From NCBI GenBank assembly GCA_038757945.1, contig JBCDGJ010000026.1, forward strand, positions 1-40,580: a stretch of DNA of 40,580 nt, written 5' to 3'. The notes below the pieces were generated by a model. It was given only the letters and a program-made list of their open reading frames with translations. It was not told the DNA's origin and did not search any database. The DNA comes from CALHVX01 sp038757945. GTDB taxonomy: Bacteria > Pseudomonadota > Gammaproteobacteria > Pseudomonadales > Azotimanducaceae. Both the position numbers and the translations under genes were made by a program. Shown piece by piece: positions 1 to 7,646 of the stretch (positions are counted from its first letter, which is position 1; each line of letters opens with the position of its first letter).

Positions 1-57
<57 letters not shown>

Positions 58-72
58 GCTAACGATTGCAAC

Positions 73-157
73 TGGTGGTGGGGGTAGGATTCGAACCTAC
101 GAAGGCATAGCCGTCAGATTTACAGTCTGATCCCGTTGACCGCTTGGGTACCCCACC
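73..157 (-). tRNA. tRNA-Tyr (anticodon GTA)
   Basis: An 85-base class II tRNA. The acceptor strand GGTGGGG at 157-151 pairs with CCCCACC at 83-77, the anticodon loop contains GTA, there is a long variable arm, the T-arm is GTAGGTTCGAATCCTAC, and the 3' CCA is encoded at 75-73. It lies between tRNA-Thr and tRNA-Gly on the minus strand. Confidence 0.96.
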
Positions 158-482
158 CTGAACTGGTTGTCGCTCGCCTTTTGCCTGCGTCCTTCTGCTG
201 CCCTGCCTGCTGCCGTCCGCGCCGTTCCTCGACCGTCGTGACCCCGTGTATTCAAATTCTATATATAGGTGCAGACTCATAACCATCTGCGCGGATACCT
301 TTAACTACGTATTTGCGCTAACCCGTCGCGCTTACCTATTTGCGCTACCGGTGGTATCGCCCTGCCTATATCCTGCCTATATAAGGGTGCAGCGAAGGCA
401 GCCTCTCCTAGGCTCCATCCCGCGACTGCCTCCATGGTGCTCGCGACCGCTGCAACGGCCTTCTACGACCCCAGGCGCGGAC
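158..482. repeat. Long spacer between tRNA-Thr and tRNA-Tyr with short direct repeats
   Basis: This 325-base spacer is unusually long for a tRNA operon. It holds three repeat pairs: CCTGCCTATAT in perfect tandem at 361-371 and 372-382; TATTTGCGCTA at 310-320 and 337-347 (27-base period); and TATATAGGTGCAG at 262-274 resembling TATATAAGGGTGCAG at 378-392. On the minus strand the last pair reads CTGCACC(C) followed by a TATATA-like box, so each copy could be a promoter -10 region for the downstream tRNA-Tyr/Gly. No convincing ORF is present. Promoter function is inferred. Confidence 0.5.
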
Positions 483-558
483 TGGTGCCGCCAGAAGGAG
501 TCGAACCCTCGACCTTCTCATTACAAGTGAGCTGCTCTACCAGCTGAGCTATGGCGGC
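483..558 (-). tRNA. tRNA-Thr (anticodon TGT)
   Basis: A 76-base tRNA. The acceptor strand GCCGCCA at 558-552 pairs with TGGCGGC at 493-487, the D-arm is TAGCTCAGCTGGTAGAGCA, the anticodon loop is CTTGTAA (anticodon TGT), the T-arm contains GGTTCGACTCC, and CCA is encoded at 485-483. It is the first tRNA of the minus-strand cluster. Confidence 0.96.
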
Positions 559-575
559 GCAAACGGACGGCGGAT

Positions 576-602
576 TCTATAGAATCCCGTACTGCGAAGC
601 AA
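576..602 (-). promoter_or_regulatory. Possible promoter of tRNA-Thr
   Basis: On the minus strand TATAGA (581-576) is preceded at 15 bases by TTGCTT (602-597) and followed by a GC-rich stretch before the tRNA at 558, as in stringently controlled stable-RNA promoters. The -10 sits in the 12-base palindrome ATTCTATAGAAT (574-585) and overlaps the SPOR gene's stop codon. The short spacer makes this tentative. Confidence 0.35.
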
Positions 603-1404
603 TGTCGTCGCATGGCCCTGCTGCACGCGTTAATCCGCCCCCCGTCGCCTGTCCAGAACCAGCAGGTTCGGCGTCGCCGTCCACCCCGCCAGAAGCCCGG
701 TCAACCGTCGCATTCAGATCTATTTCGGCAAATCGCGCGTCATCAATATCCGCCAGCAGGAAGTAAACGCGCCGAGTCCGGATCAGTTCGGTCTGCTTCG
801 GTTCATAGCCCCACCCCTGCAGCTTCGCCGTCTGAGCCAGTGCAAACCGCTGCTGTGAGAAGACGCCCGTCGATACCACAAAGCGCTCCCCCTGGGTCAC
901 TACGCTGGCGTCTGACCCCCGACCGGACAGCTCATCACGAACGGACCGAGCGTTCGCGGCCGAGGGAAACGGACCGAGGAAAATCATGAAATCCGGATCA
1001 GCCTGGATCCGCGTGCCGCTGACCCGGGCACCGCTGTCTGTATCAACAATGCCAGCCGCTTCCAATTCAGCAAGCTGCCTGCGCGCTTCGCCTTCGCTGT
1101 CAAAGGGGCCCCAGTAACGGCACGACACTGCCGCCGCAGGCCCGCCGGTAGGTTCGGCAGGGACGGCAGGCCCGGGGCTTCCGGCCGTCGCCGTGCGCTC
1201 TCCCTGAGTGGCCCCCGCAGCGTTCGCGGCCGCCTGCTGCGGCTGAACGGGGGGCTTCAGGAGCGCCAGTTCCCGCCCGAGCTCCGGCGCTGTCAGCGCA
1301 GGTTCGGGCGCCTGTGGCGTCGGTTCGCGCAGCAGCAGGTACAGACCGAGACCTGCATTGGCCAGCAGCACCGTGCTAAGGACGATCATCAGAGCACGAC
1401 TCAT
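577..1404 (-). CDS. SPOR-domain inner-membrane protein
   Basis: A 275-residue protein with a single N-terminal membrane segment (about residues 5-25) and a Pro/Ala-rich linker to about residue 90. A SPOR-like domain starts at about residue 95: the CRYWGPF and FLGPFPS segments with A-R pairs are typical of the SPOR fold, which binds denuded peptidoglycan at division sites. A second segment with a VSTGVFS motif follows, and the tail (about 230-275) is Gly/Ala-rich. The start is the ATG at 1404; no strong Shine-Dalgarno is visible. In pseudomonads a SPOR gene sits between birA-coaX and the tRNA-tuf cluster, the position held here except that coaX is absent. The specific role is unknown. Confidence 0.75.
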   Translation of the reverse strand: MSRALMIVLSTVLLANAGLGLYLLLREPTPQAPEPALTAPELGRELALLKPPVQPQQAAANAAGATQGERTATAGSPGPAVPAEPTGGPAAAVSCRYWGPFDSEGEARRQLAELEAAGIVDTDSGARVSGTRIQADPDFMIFLGPFPSAANARSVRDELSGRGSDASVVTQGERFVVSTGVFSQQRFALAQTAKLQGWGYEPKQTELIRTRRVYFLLADIDDARFAEIDLNATVDRASGGVDGDAEPAGSGQATGGGLTRAAGPCDDIASQYGIL

Positions 1405-1516
1405 GGGAGCGTTGAATCCGAGGTGGAAGGTTGACCGCCGGCGCAGGCGTGGCCAACCGGCAGCGCAGGATCATGGCACTGCGCGAATCTGCGGGCAACG
1501 CACCCCCAGCTCTCCG

Positions 1517-2452
1517 TCACTCGGCAACCCGGATCGACAGCTCGCCGGACAGCACGCGTTCGGTGCCGGCAGCGGTTTCGAGCAGCAGACCACCCTGCGA
1601 ATCGATCCCAACTACCCTGCCACTGCGCGCCTCGCCAGCGCCGCTGACCGTGCAGGTACGCCCCTGAAGACGGTGATGTTGATTGAACGCCGCGACAAAG
1701 GGCTCGAAACCGGATTCTGCGAAGCGCGTCAGGAAAGTGACCACCGCCGACACCACGGATGCAAGCAGCCGGTTGCGATCGTGGACCGCGCCCGGCAGGG
1801 CATACAGATTCTGCACCGCCTGCGGCACGCGGTCAGAGGCAACCGCCGGCACCGCCAGATTGATGCCGATACCGATGACCAGCTCGGTCGCGTCATGGGT
1901 ATGGGTCGCCAACTCAACGAGGATGCCCGCCAGCTTGCCGTCGGGCCCGAAGACATCATTCGGCCACTTCAGCGACAACCCGAGCAAGCCCTCCGGGTCC
2001 AGGGCTTCTAACAGCGCCAGACCAACAACCAGCGTCGAACCACCGAGCTCGGCCGGCGGTACGTCCAGCCGCAGGCCGATGGAAATGGCGAGGTTGGTGC
2101 CCAGCGGCGAGAGCCAGCGTCGGCCCAGCCGGCCGCGCCCTTCGAGCTGGCATTCCGCAGTCACGACCACGCCGTCAATCGAACCGACGCTGCCGCGCTC
2201 CAGCAGCAGGCTGTTTGTCGATCCTGCCGCCGGCAGGACCTCCAGGCTGCGCAGCCAGGCCCGGGCTTCGCTTTCAAGCCCCTGCTCGATCAGGCTGGAA
2301 TCAAGCGGCGCAACCGCAGCAGGCCAGACGAACTCTCCCGCGGCAGTGCGATCTGCGCCGAGCTCGAGCAGCGGCTGCCGCAGGTCAGGATCATCAACGA
2401 CCAAATGCTCGCCCGCCACCAGGCGGGCTATCAGCCTCGGCAGGGCATTCAA
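1517..2452 (-). CDS. birA: Biotin--[acetyl-CoA-carboxylase] ligase, helix-turn-helix apparently lost
   Basis: BirA attaches biotin to the biotin carboxyl carrier protein via biotinyl-5'-AMP. The catalytic core is intact: GRGRLGRRW (biotin/AMP loop), KWPND and GIGINL, with a C-terminal SH3-like domain ending SGELSIRVAE. The N-terminus differs. After LIARLVAGE, where repressor-type BirA proteins carry a winged helix-turn-helix, only a shortened stretch leads to LLELGAD, so about 17 residues including the recognition helix look missing. The chosen start is TTG at 2452, which overlaps the puhE stop as TTGA and gives MNALPRLIARL, matching pseudomonad BirA N-termini. A GTG at 2500 is the alternative. 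No coaX follows; 112 bases separate it from the SPOR gene. Confidence 0.88.
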   Translation of the reverse strand: MNALPRLIARLVAGEHLVVDDPDLRQPLLELGADRTAAGEFVWPAAVAPLDSSLIEQGLESEARAWLRSLEVLPAAGSTNSLLLERGSVGSIDGVVVTAECQLEGRGRLGRRWLSPLGTNLAISIGLRLDVPPAELGGSTLVVGLALLEALDPEGLLGLSLKWPNDVFGPDGKLAGILVELATHTHDATELVIGIGINLAVPAVASDRVPQAVQNLYALPGAVHDRNRLLASVVSAVVTFLTRFAESGFEPFVAAFNQHHRLQGRTCTVSGAGEARSGRVVGIDSQGGLLLETAAGTERVLSGELSIRVAE

Positions 2453-3216
2453 GTCTTTGCGATTTTGCTGGTCGAGACGAGCATCACGGCCCAGCGCCAC
2501 AAGCCGCTGTCACGGATCGGCAGCAGCATCAGCAGATGCTCCAGCACCGCAAGCCCGGTGATCGTTGCCAGAAGAAGCGCCGCAGTGCGGCTGAAGTCGC
2601 TGGCAGGCGACCAGCCGATCGCCAGGTGGAACCAGACCAGCAGCAGCCCACCCAAGATCGATATCGGGAACAGGGCGTTCATGGGCCGGTCGGCCATGTA
2701 GGTCGCAAGGTAACGCATACGCTCCGGAACCAGCTCGAGATCCAGGTTCGGCATTCCGAAAAACAGGTTGAGCTTTGCGCTCCAACGCATCAGCCACAGC
2801 GTTGCGAAAGTCCACGCCGCAACCTGATTCGGGCTGTCGAGCAGCACCAGCCAGAGCACAGACCCAACGGCAATGATCGCCAGGTCATGATAGATGCCCA
2901 CACCCAGCGCACGCCGGAAGCGACCCCAGCCCGCCAGATGATCCGGACAGGGTTCGCGCACCGGACCCGTCAGCCAACCGAAGAGGTGCGGCAGCTCGAG
3001 ACAACCCCAGAGCGTTACCCCGGCAGCAAAGGCCACATAGGCCGCTGCCGGGGTCGTAATCGCCTGGCTGACCTCGATCGCTGCAATCGACATACCGAAG
3101 GCCGCCATCGCGCCGAGTAGACTCACGGAAAAGGTCCGAGGTGCCAATCGGTTCAGCCACAGGAGAAGGCCCGTACCGAACCACCAGATCAGCATCGCTG
3201 CAAGTGCTGCGCCCAC
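2449..3216 (-). CDS. puhE: Photosynthetic complex assembly protein PuhE
   Basis: A 255-residue polytopic membrane protein with about six or seven hydrophobic segments and the N-terminal WWFGTG segment typical of PuhE (DUF3623), which influences reaction centre/LH1 levels in purple bacteria. Conserved-looking family features include GIYHDLAI, KLNLFFGMPNLD and ATYMADRPMN. The start is GTG at 3216; an ATG seven codons later is possible, but the family N-terminus fits the GTG. It is the last photosynthesis gene of the bchF-puhE operon, 50 bases after puhC, and its stop overlaps the likely birA start. In many PGCs acsF lies just before puhE; here acsF is about 20 kb away. Confidence 0.85.
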   Translation of the reverse strand: MGAALAAMLIWWFGTGLLLWLNRLAPRTFSVSLLGAMAAFGMSIAAIEVSQAITTPAAAYVAFAAGVTLWGCLELPHLFGWLTGPVREPCPDHLAGWGRFRRALGVGIYHDLAIIAVGSVLWLVLLDSPNQVAAWTFATLWLMRWSAKLNLFFGMPNLDLELVPERMRYLATYMADRPMNALFPISILGGLLLVWFHLAIGWSPASDFSRTAALLLATITGLAVLEHLLMLLPIRDSGLWRWAVMLVSTSKIAKT

Positions 3217-3266
3217 AGCGCTACACCGGGCCCCAGACCGCGCAGTAGCCTACCTGCCGGATAGCG

Positions 3267-3743
3267 TCAGGTCTCATCGGTCGGTTCCCATTGCCGCTCA
3301 AGCACGCGATCGAGAAGCGCTTCAAAGACCGCCGCTTTGGAGTCCCCAAAGCTGCGCAGTGCAATGCGAGTCGATGTAAAAGGATCAAAGAGCATGAGAT
3401 TTCCATCGGACGTAAGGCCCAGCTGTAGCGGTGCTCCAACCTCAATTCCGCGCCGCTCGCGCTCTTTCAGCAAGCTGTCGTACACGCCTCGGGCAAACCC
3501 CCCCTCACCGGCTGCAACCGTATCGAGCGCTTCGTCCGTTCCTGCATCGCGGACTTCAAGCACACCATCGGCACCCCGCTGAATGGAAAGCCAGGTAACC
3601 TGCTCGAGCCTCGGGGGCTGCGAATCATCTTGAAACACGCCGCCTGTCGCCGCAATGACGACCGCCGTCAGGCCTAGCGCGGTGAAAGCGCCAGCTAAAC
3701 TGGCAATCAGCCCGCTTCTCTTCTGCCCCTGATACAAGATCAT
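3267..3743 (-). CDS. puhC: Photosynthetic complex assembly protein PuhC
   Basis: PuhC is an inner-membrane protein needed for normal assembly of the RC-LH1 core. This 158-residue protein has one N-terminal membrane helix (about residues 10-33) and a periplasmic domain with family features: LSIQRGADGVLEVRDA, GFARGVYDSLLKERERRG, a DGNLMLFDP strand and TRIALRSFG before the C-terminal AVFEALLDRVL helix. The ATG at 3743 gives the usual short cytoplasmic N-tail; longer in-frame extensions overlap puhA and look spurious. It follows puhA after 52 bases, exactly where puhB normally intervenes. No strong Shine-Dalgarno is visible. Confidence 0.85.
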   Translation of the reverse strand: MILYQGQKRSGLIASLAGAFTALGLTAVVIAATGGVFQDDSQPPRLEQVTWLSIQRGADGVLEVRDAGTDEALDTVAAGEGGFARGVYDSLLKERERRGIEVGAPLQLGLTSDGNLMLFDPFTSTRIALRSFGDSKAAVFEALLDRVLERQWEPTDET

Positions 3744-3795
3744 TGCGGGTGGGCCGTTCGACGTGCGTAGAACTGTGAAACCACCAGTGACCCCC

Positions 3796-4584
3796 TCATA
3801 GCAGCAGCGGCTCCGTGCGCTCTGGCTCGGCGTAAAACAACCCTCCGCCATAAAACGCCATGACCTTATCTTCCTCCAGGAGCGTGATCTGTTCAGGGTG
3901 CGCCGTTTTCGGCGCCAGCGCGAAGTGAGCACCGAGCACGGCGTCCACCGTCAGTTCCTGCTTTTCGGCGTTAGTCTTCGCAAAGTGTTTTGGTATGAGA
4001 ATCCGATCGCCGGAACCTTCATCGGCCCCATCCAACGCCATTTCAATGAACCTGACCTGCGGATCGCCTTGTTCGACCCAGAGATCCGTAACCCGACCGG
4101 CTTGCACACCATCAGCGCCAACCACCGCAAAGCCTGTCGGATCTGTATCCCCTTCGTGCAGGCTGTAGCCGTCAACACTTCGCAGTGGAACAATCTTTGG
4201 CTGCCCTTCAACGGTGATATCGGGGTGATCCTCGCGATTCGACCAGCTTCCGGGACCGATGCCAGCAAGCATCGGATCGCCGGTGGGGGTCAAAGGCGCA
4301 CCACGCCACCGCTCAGCTGGCTTTGCGGAAAGCTCCTCTTCGGGGTCATCTCTAGGCACGGTGATAGAGCCCCCGTTTGGCAGCAAAAAGGTTTTTCTTG
4401 TTGCCGGAAGGTCCGGAAACCCACGAATCGGTCCTTCACCGGGTTCATCGGATTCGAGCGGATAGCCTTCCCTCTTACTCTCCTGTAGCAGGTAGTACAC
4501 CAATCCAAAGAAGAACAACCAGAACAGATACAACAGCAGCTGCGCTGCGTCGATGTACCCAGTAATCACACCACCCGTTTCCAT
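3796..4584 (-). CDS. puhA: Photosynthetic reaction centre H subunit
   Basis: The H subunit caps the cytoplasmic face of the L/M reaction centre and helps deliver protons to QB. The protein has 262 residues, the family's usual length. It has a short periplasmic start (METGGVITGYID), one membrane helix (about residues 11-33) and a cytoplasmic PRC-barrel region. Typical H-subunit motifs are YYLLQESKREGYPLE, the Pro-rich PDLPATRKTFLLPNGG, VPLRSVDGYSLHEGDTDP and the GRVTDLWVEQGDPQVRF strand. A GGAG Shine-Dalgarno lies 7 bases before the ATG. It is separated from lhaA by 13 bases and is followed directly by puhC rather than puhB. Confidence 0.96.
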   Translation of the reverse strand: METGGVITGYIDAAQLLLYLFWLFFFGLVYYLLQESKREGYPLESDEPGEGPIRGFPDLPATRKTFLLPNGGSITVPRDDPEEELSAKPAERWRGAPLTPTGDPMLAGIGPGSWSNREDHPDITVEGQPKIVPLRSVDGYSLHEGDTDPTGFAVVGADGVQAGRVTDLWVEQGDPQVRFIEMALDGADEGSGDRILIPKHFAKTNAEKQELTVDAVLGAHFALAPKTAHPEQITLLEEDKVMAFYGGGLFYAEPERTEPLLL

Positions 4585-4597
4585 AATCTATCTCCGG

Positions 4598-6016
4598 TTA
4601 TCCAGGGAATTGGCTGACGCCAAACTTTGCATCCACTGCAGTAACGCGACCAAAGCGCACCAGCGGGGCAATGATCACGAGCGTGACGAACAGCAAGAGA
4701 ATTTCGACGTGATACACGATGCTGTATCCCGCCATCGGTTCGATAATCGACAAGCCGAGCACATCACCTGCAGCCATCCGATCACCAACATCCCGCAGCC
4801 CACCTCCGAACGCCATGCCAAAGCCGACTGCAGTTGCCTGCACCGCGCCCCAGAGTCCGAGCGCAAAGCCACGGCTCGCTTCATCCGACAACCGCATGAT
4901 CGCGAACAGGGTACTTACTGCGAACAGCCCGGCGGCGAAGCCAATGCCAAAGACGCCACTGAGAAACAGGCTTAGTGCACCGAAGGGCGCAGAGAGGATG
5001 ACCATGGCAAACGCCGTAATTCCGACAAGCAGCCCCAGACTGGCTTGCCGATACTCATCGACCCCAGCCGCAAGCCGTTGGCCAGCCCAGAGGAAAGCAA
5101 CCAGGGTACCGCCGGCGAGAAGGGCCGTAAGGCCAGTAGTCGCACCAACGCTCATGGCGAGAATCTGGGCGCCGTAGGGCTCGAGGAGCACGTCCTGCAT
5201 GGTGAGCGCAAGCGTGCCGAGACCCACGGTCAGCAATACCCGCTTCAACATCGGCGCGGCGCTGAGCTCATCCCACGCAGCACGCAGGCTGCGCGTTTCC
5301 CGATCGTGCCGGGTCAGCTCCGGGCGCCTCGGCTCCTGCTTCCAGACGGCAACGAAGTTCACCACTATCGTAACGACCGCCGCGCCCTGGATCACCTGTA
5401 TGAGCCGCAGCGGCGAAAAGTCCGCCAGCAGCCAACCGAAGACCGTTGCCGACAGCACCATCCCGACCAGCAGCATCACGTACAGGCAGGCAACAACCTG
5501 CGGGCGGCTGTGATCCGGCGCCAGATCAGTGGCCAGCGCCAGACCAGCCGTCTGCACGGTGTGGAGGCCAATGCCAACCAGCAGAAACGCAAGCCCGGCA
5601 CCGATGTGACCACCAATCAGCTGGGCGGGCGTATCCGTCGACAGCAGCAGCAGCCCGAAGGGCATGATCGCAAGACCGCCGAACTGCGCCAGCGTCCCGA
5701 ACAGCAGATAAGGCACCCGGCGCCAGCCGAGGTAGGACTTCACCTGATCCGACTTGTGCCCGATCAGTGCGCGCAACGGCGCAAACAACACCGGCAGCGC
5801 AAGGAACAGTGCCACCAGCGTCGTGTTGACCGACAGCTCGACGATCAGCACCCGGTTCAGCGTGCCCGCCAGCAGCACCAGGGCCATTCCGGTGGAGACC
5901 TGGAACAGCGACAGCCGCAGCAGCCGCAGCAGTGGAAGCTCCGGCGATACCGCGTCTGCAAACGGCAGCAGAAAATCCGGAATGTTCACGGTTCTGTCGC
6001 CGAAGGTCGCTTTCAT
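4598..6016 (-). CDS. lhaA: Light-harvesting 1 assembly protein LhaA (PucC/BCD-family MFS)
   Basis: A 472-residue, 12-helix membrane protein of the PucC branch of the major facilitator superfamily. LhaA assists assembly of LH1 and probably hands bacteriochlorophyll to nascent antenna polypeptides. Recognisable elements are LAGTLNRVLIVELSV in helix 1-2, ALIGHKSDQVKSYLGWRRVP after helix 2 (the MFS loop), the TLALTMQDVLLEPYGAQ segment and GFALGLWGAVQATAVG. The ATG at 6016 overlaps the bchM stop by 4 bases (ATGA); longer extensions overlap bchM and are rejected. It stands in the canonical bchM-lhaA-puhA order. Confidence 0.92.
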   Translation of the reverse strand: MKATFGDRTVNIPDFLLPFADAVSPELPLLRLLRLSLFQVSTGMALVLLAGTLNRVLIVELSVNTTLVALFLALPVLFAPLRALIGHKSDQVKSYLGWRRVPYLLFGTLAQFGGLAIMPFGLLLLSTDTPAQLIGGHIGAGLAFLLVGIGLHTVQTAGLALATDLAPDHSRPQVVACLYVMLLVGMVLSATVFGWLLADFSPLRLIQVIQGAAVVTIVVNFVAVWKQEPRRPELTRHDRETRSLRAAWDELSAAPMLKRVLLTVGLGTLALTMQDVLLEPYGAQILAMSVGATTGLTALLAGGTLVAFLWAGQRLAAGVDEYRQASLGLLVGITAFAMVILSAPFGALSLFLSGVFGIGFAAGLFAVSTLFAIMRLSDEASRGFALGLWGAVQATAVGFGMAFGGGLRDVGDRMAAGDVLGLSIIEPMAGYSIVYHVEILLLFVTLVIIAPLVRFGRVTAVDAKFGVSQFPG

Positions 6017-6747
6017 GACCCGGTCCGCTCGAGCCGCAGGGCATGCGACTTGTAGAAGAAGCTGTCGACCCGGGCTTCGTCGGCCAGCCGCCAGCTGTCC
6101 GTTCCAAGCGTGGCAGCAATCGCCTGCCGCACCTTGACCGGCGGGGTGGGCGTTACATCCGGGGACCGGTTGTCGCTGGGAAACAGCTGCCCGGTCGCGT
6201 GCATGATCGCGAGCAGGGGCGTTCGGGGTACGAAGGTAAAGCAAAGCCCCCGGTGACAGCGTTCCGTAAGCTCCGCCACGGCCTGCATTGTTTCCGGCAG
6301 GGCGTAGTGAATGAGGGAGTCCATAGCGACGATGTAGTCGAACTCGCCGACGGACGGGTCGAGCATGTCGCCGCTCAAGTACAACAAGCGGTCATCGCCA
6401 AACTGCGCCGGCCGCTGCTCCCGCGCGATGGCAATGAGCTGCGGCGACAGATCAATGCCGACGACGCTGGCACCTCGGGCTGCCAGCTGCGCTGCCAGCA
6501 CACCGGTGCCGCAGCCTGCGTCGAGCACACGCTGGCCGCGCAGATCATCTGGCAGCCAGGCGAGCAGCTGCTGCTGCATCGTTTCGCGGCCCGCGCGCAC
6601 GGATTGCCGGACCCGGCTGACCTTGACGTCCGAGGTCAGGCGACGCCAGTGTTCCATCGCCGTGTTGTCGAAGTAGTGCGCGATCTGCTCGCGGCGGTTG
6701 CGGTAGACCGCCGAGTCCGTGGTGCTGCTGTTTGAAACTTCAGCCAT
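6013..6747 (-). CDS. bchM: Magnesium-protoporphyrin IX O-methyltransferase
   Basis: BchM methylates the C13 propionate of Mg-protoporphyrin IX using S-adenosylmethionine, giving the substrate for the ring-E cyclase (AcsF, 22796-23932). The protein has 244 residues. A Rossmann SAM-binding fold begins at about residue 70 with VLDAGCGTGVLA, followed by VVGIDLSP and the DYIVAMDSLIHY motif IV region. The N-terminal REQIAHYFDNTAMEHWRRL segment is characteristic of the family. Its ATG shares one base with the bchL TGA, and its own stop overlaps lhaA, implying translational coupling. Confidence 0.95.
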   Translation of the reverse strand: MAEVSNSSTTDSAVYRNRREQIAHYFDNTAMEHWRRLTSDVKVSRVRQSVRAGRETMQQQLLAWLPDDLRGQRVLDAGCGTGVLAAQLAARGASVVGIDLSPQLIAIAREQRPAQFGDDRLLYLSGDMLDPSVGEFDYIVAMDSLIHYALPETMQAVAELTERCHRGLCFTFVPRTPLLAIMHATGQLFPSDNRSPDVTPTPPVKVRQAIAATLGTDSWRLADEARVDSFFYKSHALRLERTGS

Positions 6748-7646
6748 CAGTCAAACCCCAGAAAATCGAACAGGTCACGGTCCTTCATCGGCGTAGCCAG
6801 GCAGGGTTCCACCCCCGTGAGCAGGCTCTGCGCGAGATTCAGATACTCCTGCTGCACGGCCGCAAGCTCGGGCGAATCCGGCATCTCGAACAGGGTCGAC
6901 TTCTTCAGGCGGCTGCGCCGGATCACGTCGAGGTCGGGCAGATGGGCGAGGCGGCGCATGCCGACCTGCTCGTTGAAACCATCGATCTGATCGGTCTGCG
7001 CGCTGCGGTTGGCAATGACTCCGCCGAGGCGTACCGGGTAGTTCTTCGACTTGGCGCTGATGGCAGCGATGATGCGGTTCATCGCGAAGATGGAATCGAA
7101 GTCGTTCGCCGCAACGACCAGCGCACGGTGGGCGTGCTGCAGGGGGCTCGCAAACCCGCCGCAGACAACGTCGCCGAGCACATCAAAGATAACCACGTCG
7201 GTATCTTCGAGCAGATGATGCTCCTTCAGCAGCTTCACCGTCTGGCCCACCACATAGCCACCGCAGCCCGTGCCCGCAGGCGGGCCACCCGCTTCCACGC
7301 ACATCACGCCGTTGTACCCCTCGTAGACAAAGTCTTCCGGGCGCAGCTCTTCGGAGTGGAAGTCGACGGACTCGAGCACGTCGATCACCGTGGGCACCAG
7401 CGACTTGGTGAGGGTGAAGGTCGAATCGTGCTTCGGATCGCAGCCGATCTGCAGCACGCGTTTGCCGAGCTTGGAAAACGCAACCGAAAGATTGGACGAG
7501 GTTGTGCTTTTGCCGATGCCACCTTTGCCATAAACCGCAAAAACCTGGGCGGTGTCGATGGCCATCTCCGGATCCAGATGCACCTGCAGGCTGCCGTCTC
7601 CGTCGGCCGGTACGTGCTTCACGGGAATAGAGGCGCGAGTGGTCAT
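6747..7646 (-). CDS. bchL: Light-independent protochlorophyllide reductase ATPase subunit
   Basis: BchL is the NifH-like homodimeric electron donor of DPOR, coupling ATP hydrolysis to electron transfer to BchN-BchB. The 299-residue protein has a P-loop GKGGIGKST at residues 40-48, DPKHDST switch I, and two conserved cysteines, C128 (GTGCGG) and C162 (DVVCGGF), that should ligate the intersubunit 4Fe-4S cluster. The C-terminal LFDFLGF is typical. DPOR is oxygen sensitive, so its presence beside an O2-dependent cyclase indicates use under low oxygen (inference). It overlaps bchH by 4 bases (ATGA). Confidence 0.97.
   Translation of the reverse strand: MTTRASIPVKHVPADGDGSLQVHLDPEMAIDTAQVFAVYGKGGIGKSTTSSNLSVAFSKLGKRVLQIGCDPKHDSTFTLTKSLVPTVIDVLESVDFHSEELRPEDFVYEGYNGVMCVEAGGPPAGTGCGGYVVGQTVKLLKEHHLLEDTDVVIFDVLGDVVCGGFASPLQHAHRALVVAANDFDSIFAMNRIIAAISAKSKNYPVRLGGVIANRSAQTDQIDGFNEQVGMRRLAHLPDLDVIRRSRLKKSTLFEMPDSPELAAVQQEYLNLAQSLLTGVEPCLATPMKDRDLFDFLGFD

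Noticed and set aside
3744..3932. Upstream extension of puhC to a 221-residue protein, or a hidden puhB
   Set aside because: The extension overlaps puhA out of frame and is Arg/Ser-rich shadow sequence; nothing in any frame resembles PuhB.
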